From an uncultured Atopobiaceae bacterium (GTDB taxonomy: Bacteria; Actinomycetota; Coriobacteriia; Coriobacteriales; Atopobiaceae), in the NCBI GenBank assembly GCA_905235165.1, contig CAJOKK010000063.1, forward strand, positions 1-13,928: a stretch of 13,928 bases of DNA, given 5' to 3'. The translations under genes and the position numbers were made by a program. This document shows, in pieces, positions 7,966-13,928 of this stretch (within the stretch, counting starts at the first letter, position 1; each line of letters opens with the position of its first letter). The notes beneath the pieces were generated by a model. The model was not told where the DNA came from. It did no database searches and saw nothing but the letters and a program-made list of their open reading frames with translations.

Positions 7966-8129
7966 GGGGAAGGGGGCGGGGAGGCTGAGGCTTGCCGCTG
8001 CGGCAAGGACGCTCGTCGCTCCGGCGCGGCAGCTGCGGAACTCGCTCGCTACGCTCGCTCAGACAGTCCTCGCTCCCGCCGCGCCTGCGCTCCTCACAGG
8101 CAAGCCTCAGCCTCCCCGCCCCCTTCCCC
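7966..8129. repeat. GC-rich intergenic repeat, copy 2, with 31-base perfect inverted ends
   Basis: Bases 7966-7996 and 8099-8129 are exact reverse complements (31 bases), separated by 102 bases. The left arm runs into a second perfect palindrome, CTTGCCGC-T-GCGGCAAG (7991-8007). The interior (7998-8066) matches the reverse of bases 8-76 at 63 of 69 positions. The element fills most of the space between the DUF975 terminator and the leuA stop, two convergent genes. It has no coding capacity that I trust and looks like a non-autonomous palindromic intergenic element. Whether it is mobile, a transcription or nucleoid signal, or both is unknown. Confidence 0.8.
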
Positions 8130-8157
8130 ATCAGGGTCACGTTCGTTCGCTGAAGTC

Positions 8158-9693
8158 CTAACGACCGTCGCGAGAGCGAGAGGTCTGAATCATGCGGTTG
8201 ATGGCGTTCACGTAGGCCTTTGCCGAGGAGACGATGATGTCGTTGTCGGAGCCGCGGCCGGTGTAGACCATGCCGTCGTCGGCGGTCACGCGCACCGTGA
8301 CCTCACCGATGGCGTCGATGCCGCGCGTGATGGCCTTGACCGCGAACTCGGAAAGGTCGCCGTGGACGGCAACCACGCGGTCAATCGCCTTGTAGGCCGC
8401 GTCGACCGGGCCCGTACCCGTGGCGCTCACCACATGCTTGACGCCCACCTCGTCGGTGATGGTGGCCACGGCGGTCGGAACCAGCGGGTCGCCGCACTGG
8501 ATCTGCAGGGCGTTGAGGGTATAGACCGCCGCAACGTCACGCTCGCGCTCCTGGATGATGGACTCGAGGTCCTCGTCGTAGACCTCCTTCTTCTGGTCGG
8601 CCATCTCGAGGAAGAGGTTGTAGATCTCCTCGAACTCCTCGTCGTCGAAGGTATAGCCAAGGTCGACGAGGCGATGGCGCAGCGCAGCGCGGCCGGAGCG
8701 TGCGGAGAGGATGATCTCGGAGCCCACGGCGCCCACGGTTGCCGGGTCCATGATCTCGTAGGTCTCACGCGCCTTGAGCACGCCGTCCTGATGGATGCCG
8801 GAGGAGTGGGCAAAGGCGTTTGCGCCGACGATGGCCTTGTTGGGCTGCACCGACATGCCCGTGATGCGGCTGACGAGGCGGCTTGCGCGCATGATCTCAG
8901 TGGTCTTGATGTCGGTGTAGGCGTCAAGCTCCTCGCCATGGAGCTTGATGGCCATGACGGCCTCCTCCAGGGAGGTGAGGCCAGCGCGCTCGCCAATCCC
9001 GTTGACCGCACACTCGATCTGGGTGGCACCCTTGCGAACGCCCTCGAGGGCAAGGGCGGTAGCGAGACCAAGGTCGTCGTGGGCGTGGATGGCCAGCGTG
9101 ACCTTCTCGACACCCTTGGCGCGGGAAGCAACGGCCTCCACGAGCTGGGCCCACTCGTCAACCATGCAGAAGCCCGTGGTGTCGGCAAGGCTCACGACGG
9201 TCGCGCCCGCCTCGATGACGGCCTCGACTACGCGCACGAGGAAGTCGATGTCGGCACGACCGGCATCCTCGGCATAGAACTCGACGTCGTCAACGAGGGT
9301 CTTGGCATGCGCGACGGCCGCGACGGCGCGCTCAACGCACTCGTCTTCGGTGATGCCGAGCTTGCCCTTCAGGTGAATGGCGGAGACGCCCAGGCCGGTC
9401 ACGATACGCGGACGCTTGGCCGTCTTCAGGGCCTCGGCGGCGCAGTCGATATCCTCGATGTTTGCGCGCGAGAAGGCCGCGACCACGCACTCATCGCCCA
9501 CGAGTTGGCCAATCTCCTGAACAGACCTAAAGTCGCCGGGGCTCGAGATGGGGAAACCCGCCTCGATGACGTCAACGCCCAGACGGACGAGCTGGCGAGC
9601 CACGATGAGCTTCTCTTCCGTGTTCATGGAAGCTCCGGGAGACTGCTCCCCGTCGCGCAGGGTCGTGTCGAAGATAGAAATCTTGCGGCTCAT
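8158..9693 (-). CDS. leuA: 2-isopropylmalate synthase
   Basis: Catalyses the first committed step of leucine biosynthesis, condensing acetyl-CoA with 2-oxoisovalerate to 2-isopropylmalate. The 511-residue length fits bacterial LeuA. The TIM-barrel opens with FDTTLRDGEQSPG (8-20), where Arg13 and Asp14 are catalytic/metal residues. HAHDDLG (203-209) supplies the two histidine metal ligands, and NGIGERAG (231-238) completes the site. SSGIHQDG (297-304) marks the linker/subdomain region. Residues from about 385 to 505 form the regulatory LeuA domain, which in characterised homologues binds leucine for feedback inhibition. The ATG is preceded by GAGAGGAACC. No other leucine or isoleucine-valine gene is visible nearby, so leuA stands alone here. 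A long structured upstream region may carry its regulation. Confidence 0.96.
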   Translation of the reverse strand: MSRKISIFDTTLRDGEQSPGASMNTEEKLIVARQLVRLGVDVIEAGFPISSPGDFRSVQEIGQLVGDECVVAAFSRANIEDIDCAAEALKTAKRPRIVTGLGVSAIHLKGKLGITEDECVERAVAAVAHAKTLVDDVEFYAEDAGRADIDFLVRVVEAVIEAGATVVSLADTTGFCMVDEWAQLVEAVASRAKGVEKVTLAIHAHDDLGLATALALEGVRKGATQIECAVNGIGERAGLTSLEEAVMAIKLHGEELDAYTDIKTTEIMRASRLVSRITGMSVQPNKAIVGANAFAHSSGIHQDGVLKARETYEIMDPATVGAVGSEIILSARSGRAALRHRLVDLGYTFDDEEFEEIYNLFLEMADQKKEVYDEDLESIIQERERDVAAVYTLNALQIQCGDPLVPTAVATITDEVGVKHVVSATGTGPVDAAYKAIDRVVAVHGDLSEFAVKAITRGIDAIGEVTVRVTADDGMVYTGRGSDNDIIVSSAKAYVNAINRMIQTSRSRDGR

Positions 9694-10223
9694 GATAGGT
9701 TCCTCTCGAACAGGCGGCCAACGGTCGGATGGTTTGATGCTCTCATAGGTAAGGTGCTGAAACTATGGCACAGGCACCCTTGCCCCACGTAAGGGGTTGC
9801 GAGAATGAAACAATGCCATTCCCTCGCGCCGCCTTCGAGCGAGCCGGTTCTTCTCGACAAGGCGCAGCGCGACTCACAGGCCTCGCTCGGCGGGACAGCC
9901 CCGAGCCGTTACCTTACCCCTTTGCGCCGACTCTCTACACGGCTTCTCCGCAATTGGCGACAATTTAGCTCCAACCAACTCCCTCTTGCAGGATTGGGTA
10001 ACCAACGCAGCGCGTTCCCATCTCATTTGAAGCCATGTTAGGAGTAAACTTCAGTGCGTTATGGGATCGTGTCGCAGCCCTGCGTCTCGCGCATCATCCT
10101 CGATGGCGCTCGAGCATCCGGGCATCACGTCACCAGACATCCGTTTGGAGATCGCAGCTCTTGCTGCGTAACGTCGCGACGGCCGAAGGCGCGTCGCATC
10201 GAGTTTTTGGAGAGGAGCAATAC
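9694..10223. other. Gene-free divergent region between leuA and the scaffold gene
   Basis: This 530-base stretch lies between divergent genes. Its left half holds the possible leuA leader. At 9994-10005 there is a short palindrome TTGG-GTAA-CCAA, a possible operator. The right half (10035-10223) is open in frame with the downstream scaffold gene, but it has no family resemblance and the real start has its own strong ribosome binding site. A GTG at 10054 with AGGAG nine bases before it could start a 69-codon frame overlapping the scaffold gene; its sequence looks non-coding. I found no convincing -10/-35 pair for either gene. Confidence 0.6.
9702..9925 (-). promoter_or_regulatory. Possible structured 5' leader of leuA
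   Basis: The minus-strand RNA upstream of leuA could fold into several hairpins: GCTCGG/CCGAGC (9885-9890 with 9901-9906), GCGAGAATG paired with CATTCCCTCGC (9799-9807 with 9817-9827), and a CCCC/GGGG hairpin (9783-9796). A perfect 8-base long-range match, GGTAAGGT/ACCTTACC (9911-9918 with 9748-9755), could close the whole structure close to the leuA ribosome binding site. This suggests attenuation or translational control, but no known class fits. The T-box consensus (AGGGTGGNACCGCG) is absent. A short frame MALFHSRNPLRGARVPVP on the minus strand near 9765-9820 has only two leucines. All of this is by eye. Confidence 0.35.
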
Positions 10224-10916
10224 ATGCAGTACTCAGCAGACGTCGAGCGTATGTGCCCCGTGACCAAGGGTGCATACCACGGTCCTGCGCCTATCCCCGA
10301 AGAGGGTGCATGGGTACAGGCCAAGCAGCTTGAGGACATCTCCGGCTACACCCACGGTGTGGGCTGGTGCGCCCCGCAGCAGGGTGCCTGCAAGCTGAGC
10401 CTCAACGTCAAGAAGGGCATCATCGAGGAGGCCCTTATCGAGACCATCGGCTGTTCGGGCATGACCCACTCCGCCGCCATGGCCGCCGAGATCCTCCCGA
10501 AGAAGACCATTCTTGAGGCTCTGAACACCGACCTCGTCTGCGACGCCATCAACGTCGCCATGCGCGAGCTCTTCCTGCAGATCGTTTACGGCCGCACCCA
10601 GACCGCCTTCTCCGAGGACGGCCTGCCCATCGGCGCTGGCCTCGACGACCTCGGCAAGGGTCTGCGCTCCATGGTGGGCACCACCTACGGCACCGCCGCC
10701 AAGGGCGCCCGTTACCTCGAGCTCGCCCAGGGCTACATCACCCGTCTTGCCCTGAACGAGAACAACGAGATCATCGGCTTCGAGTTCCTGAACCTCGGCA
10801 AGTTCACTGACGCCATCAAGGCTGGCACCGACCCCAAGGACGCCGTCGACGGCGCCATGGGCCGCTATGGTCAGTGGGACAACCCCGCCAAGGTCATCGA
10901 TCCTCGCGAAGAGTAG
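10224..10916 (+). CDS. IscU/NifU-like iron-sulfur cluster assembly scaffold protein, GGGtGRT-associated
   Basis: A 230-residue protein whose central part (about 45-125) resembles the IscU/NifU N-terminal scaffold fold. GACKLSLNVKKGIIEEALIE (54-73) and IGCSGMTHSAAMAAEIL (75-91) align with the IscU strand-turn-strand and its GCGSAIASSS-like cysteine loop, and LEALNTDLVCDAIN (97-110) with the following helix. Cysteines are at 11, 49, 56, 77 and 106, a spacing different from classical IscU, and the C-terminal 100 residues are extra. Whether it builds clusters for general use or only for its partner is unknown. I chose the ATG at 10224 because GGAGAGGAGC precedes it; the longer open frame from 10035 adds 63 residues of low plausibility. 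The GGGtGRT gene follows after 18 bases, so the two are an operon. Codon use is extremely C/G-ending, like a highly expressed gene. Confidence 0.8.
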   Translation: MQYSADVERMCPVTKGAYHGPAPIPEEGAWVQAKQLEDISGYTHGVGWCAPQQGACKLSLNVKKGIIEEALIETIGCSGMTHSAAMAAEILPKKTILEALNTDLVCDAINVAMRELFLQIVYGRTQTAFSEDGLPIGAGLDDLGKGLRSMVGTTYGTAAKGARYLELAQGYITRLALNENNEIIGFEFLNLGKFTDAIKAGTDPKDAVDGAMGRYGQWDNPAKVIDPREE

Positions 10917-10934
10917 AAAGGGAGGCGTATATAC

Positions 10935-11939
10935 ATGGCAGTTTCGTTCGAAGGTTACGAGCGCCGCATCGACAAGATCAACCAGACGCTCGCTGAGTAT
11001 GGCATCGCCGACCTCGAGGAAGCCCTGAAGATCTGCACCGATCTCGGTTTCAACCCCTATGAGATCACCGAGGACATCCAGTCCATCGCGTTTGAGAACG
11101 CCAAGTGGGCCTACACCCTTGGCTGCGCCATCGCTGTGAAGAAGAACGCCGCCGACGCGTCTGATGCCGCTGCCGCCATCGGCATCGGCCTGCAGGCCTT
11201 CTGCGTGCCCGGCTCCGTTGCCGAGGACCGCAAGGTCGGCCTGGGCCACGGCAACCTGGGCGCCATGCTGCTGGGCGAGGACACCGAGTGCTTCGCCTTC
11301 CTCGCTGGCCACGAGTCCTTCGCCGCCGCTGAGGGCGCCATCGGCATCGCCAACAACGCCAACAAGGCCCGCAAGAAGCCCCTGCGCGTTATCCTGAACG
11401 GCCTCGGCAAGGACGCCGCCCAGATCATCGCCCGCATCAACGGCTTCACCTATGTCCAGACCAAGTTCGACTACTTCACGGGCGAGCTTGAGGTCGTGCA
11501 GACCATCCCCTACTCCGATGGTCCGCGCTCCAAGGTCAACTGCTACGGTGCTGACGACGTCCGCGAGGGCGTTGCCATCATGTGGCACGAGAATGCCGAC
11601 ATCTCCATCACCGGCAACTCCACCAACCCGACGCGCTTCCAGCACCCGGTTGCGGGCACCTACTTCAAGGAGCGCACGCTGGCTGGCAAGAAGTACTTCT
11701 CCGTCGCTTCCGGCGGCGGCACCGGCCGTACCCTGCACCCGGACAACATGGCTGCTGGTCCCGCCTCCTACGGCATGACCGACACCATGGGCCGTATGCA
11801 CAGCTCCGCCCAGTTCGCCGGCTCCTCGTCCGTGCCTGCGCACGTCGACATGATGGGCCTCATCGGCATGGGCAACAACCCCATGGTCGGCTGCACCGTG
11901 GCCTGCGCCGTCGCGGTTGAGGAAGCCCTCAAGAAGTAA
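10935..11939 (+). CDS. GGGtGRT family protein of unknown function
   Basis: A 334-residue protein carrying the family-defining GGGTGRT at 260-266, preceded by KKYFSVAS. No membrane segment or signal peptide is evident, so it is probably cytoplasmic. Other recognisable features are a glycine-rich GLGHGNLGAMLLG stretch (102-114), an ITGNSTNPTRFQHPVAG block (225-241), and a C-terminal GMGNNPMVGCTVACAVAVEEALK segment with Cys320 and Cys324. Further cysteines are at 34, 64, 90, 119 and 203. The family is known to occur next to an IscU-like scaffold gene, as here. That suggests an iron-sulfur or related metallocofactor role, but the reaction is not established. GGGAGG stands ten bases before the ATG. 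Codon choice is almost entirely the C- or G-ending optimum, implying abundant protein. A remnant of a second copy of its 3' end lies 100 bases downstream. Confidence 0.9.
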   Translation: MAVSFEGYERRIDKINQTLAEYGIADLEEALKICTDLGFNPYEITEDIQSIAFENAKWAYTLGCAIAVKKNAADASDAAAAIGIGLQAFCVPGSVAEDRKVGLGHGNLGAMLLGEDTECFAFLAGHESFAAAEGAIGIANNANKARKKPLRVILNGLGKDAAQIIARINGFTYVQTKFDYFTGELEVVQTIPYSDGPRSKVNCYGADDVREGVAIMWHENADISITGNSTNPTRFQHPVAGTYFKERTLAGKKYFSVASGGGTGRTLHPDNMAAGPASYGMTDTMGRMHSSAQFAGSSSVPAHVDMMGLIGMGNNPMVGCTVACAVAVEEALKK

Positions 11940-11971
11940 GACCTTTTGGACTACATGAGCCGCGGCCGAAA

Positions 11972-11984
11972 GGCCACGGTGCAG
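11972..11984 (-). repeat. Inverted copy of a 13-base segment from the end of the GGGtGRT gene
   Basis: GGCCACGGTGCAG is the exact reverse complement of 11891-11903 inside the coding sequence, and of 12 bases of the downstream remnant (12039-12050). It therefore sits between two direct copies of its complement. Its left half also closes a small hairpin with a GAAA loop (GGCC 11964-11967 with GGCC 11972-11975). With 12039-12050 it forms a 12-base inverted repeat that encloses the terminator. Confidence 0.7.
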
Positions 11985-11992
11985 ACGTCCAC

Positions 11993-12029
11993 AACGACCC
12001 GTCACCTGCACTTGGTGGCGGGTCGTTCT
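11993..12029 (+). terminator. Terminator of the scaffold/GGGtGRT operon
   Basis: AACGACCCGTCACC (11993-12006) pairs with GGTGGCGGGTCGTT (12014-12027) over 14 positions with one G-T wobble and a 7-base loop. The tail TTCTGGT is poor in T, so efficiency may be moderate. It begins 53 bases after the GGGtGRT stop codon. Confidence 0.75.
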
Positions 12030-12038
12030 GGTACGCAT

Positions 12039-12086
12039 TGCACCGTGGCCTGCGCTGTTGCGGTGGAAGAGGCTCTGAAGAAGTAA
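12039..12086 (+). pseudogene. Orphan 3' end of a second GGGtGRT gene copy
   Basis: This stretch encodes CTVACAVAVEEALKK followed by TAA, identical in protein sequence to the last 15 residues and stop of the intact gene (11892-11939). At the DNA level there are seven differences in 48 bases, all at synonymous third positions. No start codon, ribosome binding site or upstream homology accompanies it. It is followed after 31 bases by its own terminator. The all-synonymous divergence means the copy was once under protein-level selection, so it looks like the leftover end of a separate homologous gene rather than a fresh slippage duplication. Confidence 0.75.
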
Positions 12087-12117
12087 GCGATTCGCTTGCG
12101 ACTAATGCGCTTCTGAA

Positions 12118-12155
12118 AAAGGGACCGTCACAGTACGTGGCGGTCCCTTTCTTGT
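12118..12155 (+). terminator. Second terminator, after the gene-end remnant
   Basis: AAAGGGACCGTCAC (12118-12131) pairs with GTGGCGGTCCCTTT (12137-12150), one G-T wobble, 5-base loop, followed by CTTGTT and preceded by an A-run. It appears to be the original terminator of the gene whose end survives at 12039-12086. It has the same design as the upstream terminator but an unrelated stem sequence. Confidence 0.8.
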
Positions 12156-12178
12156 TGTCCGGTGTTTGCCAACGGCCG

Positions 12179-12438
12179 TGCCGCATAGTTGTAATTACAA
12201 GGGGTTGTTTCTCCAACTTAGCGGCTTCACTACCGCAAAGTTGTAATTAAGGGGCCCCTTTTCTCCAACTTACCGGCACTGCTGCCGCAAAGTTGTAATT
12301 ACAAGGGGTTGTTTCTCCAACTTACCGGCAGCCCTGCCGCAAAGTTGTAATTAAGGGGCCCTGTTTCTCCAACTTACCGGCAGTCGTGCCGCATAGTTGT
12401 AATTAAGAGGCCCCTTTTCTCCAACTATGCGGCAGGAC
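12179..12438. repeat. Array of five palindromic units with an exact 52-base period
   Basis: Units begin at 12179, 12231, 12283, 12335 and 12387, each exactly 52 bases, and a truncated TGCC of a sixth register follows at 12439. Each unit has a left arm (G)CCGCAWAGTTG at unit positions 2-13, then TAATT, a variable core at 19-30, TTCTC, and a right arm starting CAACT at 36-47. In unit 5 the arms are a perfect 12-base inverted repeat; in the others they are imperfect. The core is ACAA-GGGG-TTGT in units 1 and 3 but AAGGGGCCCCTT or close variants in 2, 4 and 5, so its self-complementarity is kept while the bases change. The array lies between convergent genes. It contains no unique spacers, so it is not CRISPR. 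Function unknown. Confidence 0.9.
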
Positions 12439-12457
12439 TGCCAAGGGGACCGCCTTC

Positions 12458-13928
12458 TTACCAGATAGTGACTCGATCCTGCGGAGCGAGGTACATGCCG
12501 TCACCTTCCTTGATGCCGTAGCAGTCGAGGAACTCGTCGTATTGCTGCAAGGTCATGTTGATACGCAGGTAGTTCATGGGATGAACGTCTTGAACCAACT
12601 GCTGGGCCAGCATCGGGGTCTCCTTGCAGAGCCACAGCTGAGCATAGGCACGGAAGAAGGCATCGTAGTCAAAGCCCGGCTTCTGCGCGGCGATTCCGAG
12701 CATGCACTTGATGCCAGCCATGTCTGCGCAGGCCTCGCCTGCCATGCTCTCGCCCGTCAGATTCTGGCCCTCCCAAGGATGCATGCTGCTCAGGTAGGCT
12801 GCGAGCTTTTGGTTCTTCTCGGCGAAGGCCTTGGCGTCCTCGTCGGTCCACCAGTTGACCAGGTTGCCGTCCTTGTCGAACTGCGAACCACTCTGGTCGA
12901 AGGCGTGCGAGATCTCGTGGCCGATGACGGCACCGAGCTTGCCGTACAGTTCCTCGTCGCTCATGTCCGAGTTGTACACATCGCCACGCGCAAAGGCGCC
13001 CGTGATATAGATGCTGTTCGTCTGCGGGTCGTAGGCGCAATTCACCTCGTGCGGAAGCATGGCCCACTTGCTCTTGTCGACCGGCTGGGAGAACTCCCGG
13101 ACATCGCGCTCGCGCAGGTATTTTGAGATGGCCCTGTCAGCGTCCCAATAGACGCCACCCTCCTCCTTGTTGGCGAAGCTCAAGCCGTCGTAGCCATAGA
13201 CGCTCCAATCATCCGGAAAGAGGACGTGCTTGTCGATAGCGTCGAGCTTCTCCAGGGCGTGGGCACGCGTCTCGTCGGAAATGAAGTCAGCATCGTTGAG
13301 AATACCGTGGTAGGCGTCGATAATCTCGTCAACCAAGGCGCTGATACGGTCCTTGTCCTCCTGCTTGAGATAGGCCTCGCTGTAGAGCTTGGCTACAGAT
13401 CCGCTGAGACGGTTCACGGCACCCACCGCATAGGCGTCGTCATCGGGGAGCTCGCTCGTGCCATCCAAGGCACCCATGGCCTCGTAGAACCACTCATAGC
13501 ACTCTCGGTCGAGCAAGTCGGCGGAATTGATGGTGCTGTTCACGATGAGATAGTCCTTCAGAAGACCAAGGTTCTCGTCGGTGTAGACCTCGTTCAGCTT
13601 CGCGAAGAATTCCGGCTCGGCGACGAGATAGCTGTCGCAAGCGGGATAACCCTCCGACTGCTCGAGCACCGCCAGCACCGGCAGCTTTCCCTGCATGGTC
13701 TCGACTTCTGACCTCGTATAGCGGCGGCTGGCACGGGAGAGGTAGTCGGGGCTCTGTCGCTCATCTCGGGTGCAAATTGCGGAAGCCATCAGCTTGTCGA
13801 AGGCAAGGCAGTTATCGAACTTCTCATTCGCCTCCTGCTCGGAGTAGCCTGCCTTGCCGAGTATCTTCTTCACGAGCGTACGGTAGGCATCTTCCGTCAT
13901 CGCGCCGAAATCCGAACGCGTCTCATAC
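12458..13928 (-). CDS. M13 family zinc metallopeptidase (PepO/neprilysin type), N-terminus beyond window
   Basis: A zinc endopeptidase of the M13 family, which in bacteria cleaves oligopeptides. The visible frame stays open to the right edge (reading YETRSDFGA before the first ATG at 13900), so the gene starts outside the window; M13 proteins usually have 630-700 residues and about 489 are visible. Counting from that internal ATG, the zinc motif HEISH is at 328-332 (GHEISHAFDQSG), the third ligand motif is EACAD (389-393) in the place of the usual GENIAD, and VNCAYDPQTNSIYITGAF (286-303) corresponds to the substrate-binding NAxY region. The C-terminal HPMNYLRINMTLQQYDEF and final APQDRVTIW are typical. 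All catalytic residues are present, so it should be active. Whether it has a signal or anchor cannot be seen. Its stop lies 20 bases from the 52-base repeat array. Confidence 0.93.
   Translation of the reverse strand, partial: YETRSDFGAMTEDAYRTLVKKILGKAGYSEQEANEKFDNCLAFDKLMASAICTRDERQSPDYLSRASRRYTRSEVETMQGKLPVLAVLEQSEGYPACDSYLVAEPEFFAKLNEVYTDENLGLLKDYLIVNSTINSADLLDRECYEWFYEAMGALDGTSELPDDDAYAVGAVNRLSGSVAKLYSEAYLKQEDKDRISALVDEIIDAYHGILNDADFISDETRAHALEKLDAIDKHVLFPDDWSVYGYDGLSFANKEEGGVYWDADRAISKYLRERDVREFSQPVDKSKWAMLPHEVNCAYDPQTNSIYITGAFARGDVYNSDMSDEELYGKLGAVIGHEISHAFDQSGSQFDKDGNLVNWWTDEDAKAFAEKNQKLAAYLSSMHPWEGQNLTGESMAGEACADMAGIKCMLGIAAQKPGFDYDAFFRAYAQLWLCKETPMLAQQLVQDVHPMNYLRINMTLQQYDEFLDCYGIKEGDGMYLAPQDRVTIW

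Noticed and set aside
9765..9820. Leucine-rich leader peptide for attenuation
   Set aside because: The short frame has only two leucine codons and a poorly spaced ribosome binding site.
9765..9925. T-box riboswitch upstream of leuA
   Set aside because: An AGAGAGTC-like start and a GCGAG...CTCGC hairpin are suggestive, but the conserved AGGGTGGNACCGCG segment is not present and I could not identify a leucine specifier loop.
10035..10223. 63-residue N-terminal extension of the IscU-like scaffold protein
   Set aside because: The ATG at 10224 has a strong ribosome binding site and gives the natural protein start. The upstream stretch has no family-like sequence and none of the strict codon bias of the gene.
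10054..10263. Small upstream gene starting GTG with an AGGAG site
   Set aside because: Its 69-residue product looks like random translation of GC-rich DNA, lacks the local codon bias and overlaps the scaffold gene by about 40 bases.
10233..12038. 601-codon minus-strand frame opposite the scaffold and GGGtGRT genes
   Set aside because: It is a shadow created by the strong C/G third-position bias of the real genes; its Gly/Ala/Val/Asp-rich product has no family resemblance.
12179..12438. CRISPR array
   Set aside because: The whole 52-base unit is conserved, including what would be spacers, and no cas gene is nearby. The only fully variable part between units is about five bases.

Overview
The window looks like chromosomal DNA of a GC-rich, low-genome-size actinobacterium, most likely a Coriobacteriia member (Olsenella/Atopobium/Collinsella type). 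This rests on the GC-rich, C/G-ending codons, strong AGGAGG-type ribosome binding sites, and the gene families present (GGGtGRT protein with its IscU-like partner, an M13 peptidase, DUF975). The taxonomic placement is inference; there is no rRNA here. No tRNA, rRNA, CRISPR, transposase, integrase or phage gene was seen.

Layout. Positions 8-106 hold a GC-rich intergenic repeat whose second copy lies at about 7.97-8.13 kb. On the minus strand, 171-1196 encodes a DUF362 protein. Also on the minus strand, 6993 down to 1310 is one tightly packed operon: a very short HlyD-like adaptor, a C39-peptidase ABC exporter, a second ABC exporter without peptidase, and an MscS-type channel. The first three match the NHLM/NHLP-type peptide export families, but no precursor peptide or modification enzyme is visible. 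A DUF975 membrane protein (7168-7848, +) diverges from this operon and ends at a strong, probably bidirectional terminator. leuA (8158-9693, -) follows, with a roughly 530-base gene-free upstream region that can fold extensively.

On the plus strand, 10224-11939 carries an IscU/NifU-like scaffold gene and a GGGtGRT-family gene with extreme codon bias, suggesting high expression. Downstream are a terminator, an orphan second copy of the last 16 codons of the GGGtGRT gene (every difference synonymous), and a second terminator. Next comes an exact 52-base-period array of five palindromic units (12179-12438). The window ends inside an M13 metallopeptidase gene on the minus strand, whose N-terminus lies beyond the right edge.

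The parts most worth attention are the minimal exporter operon with an attached MscS channel and no cargo gene, the gene-end remnant with its own terminator, the 52-base hairpin array, and the unexplained scaffold/GGGtGRT pair.
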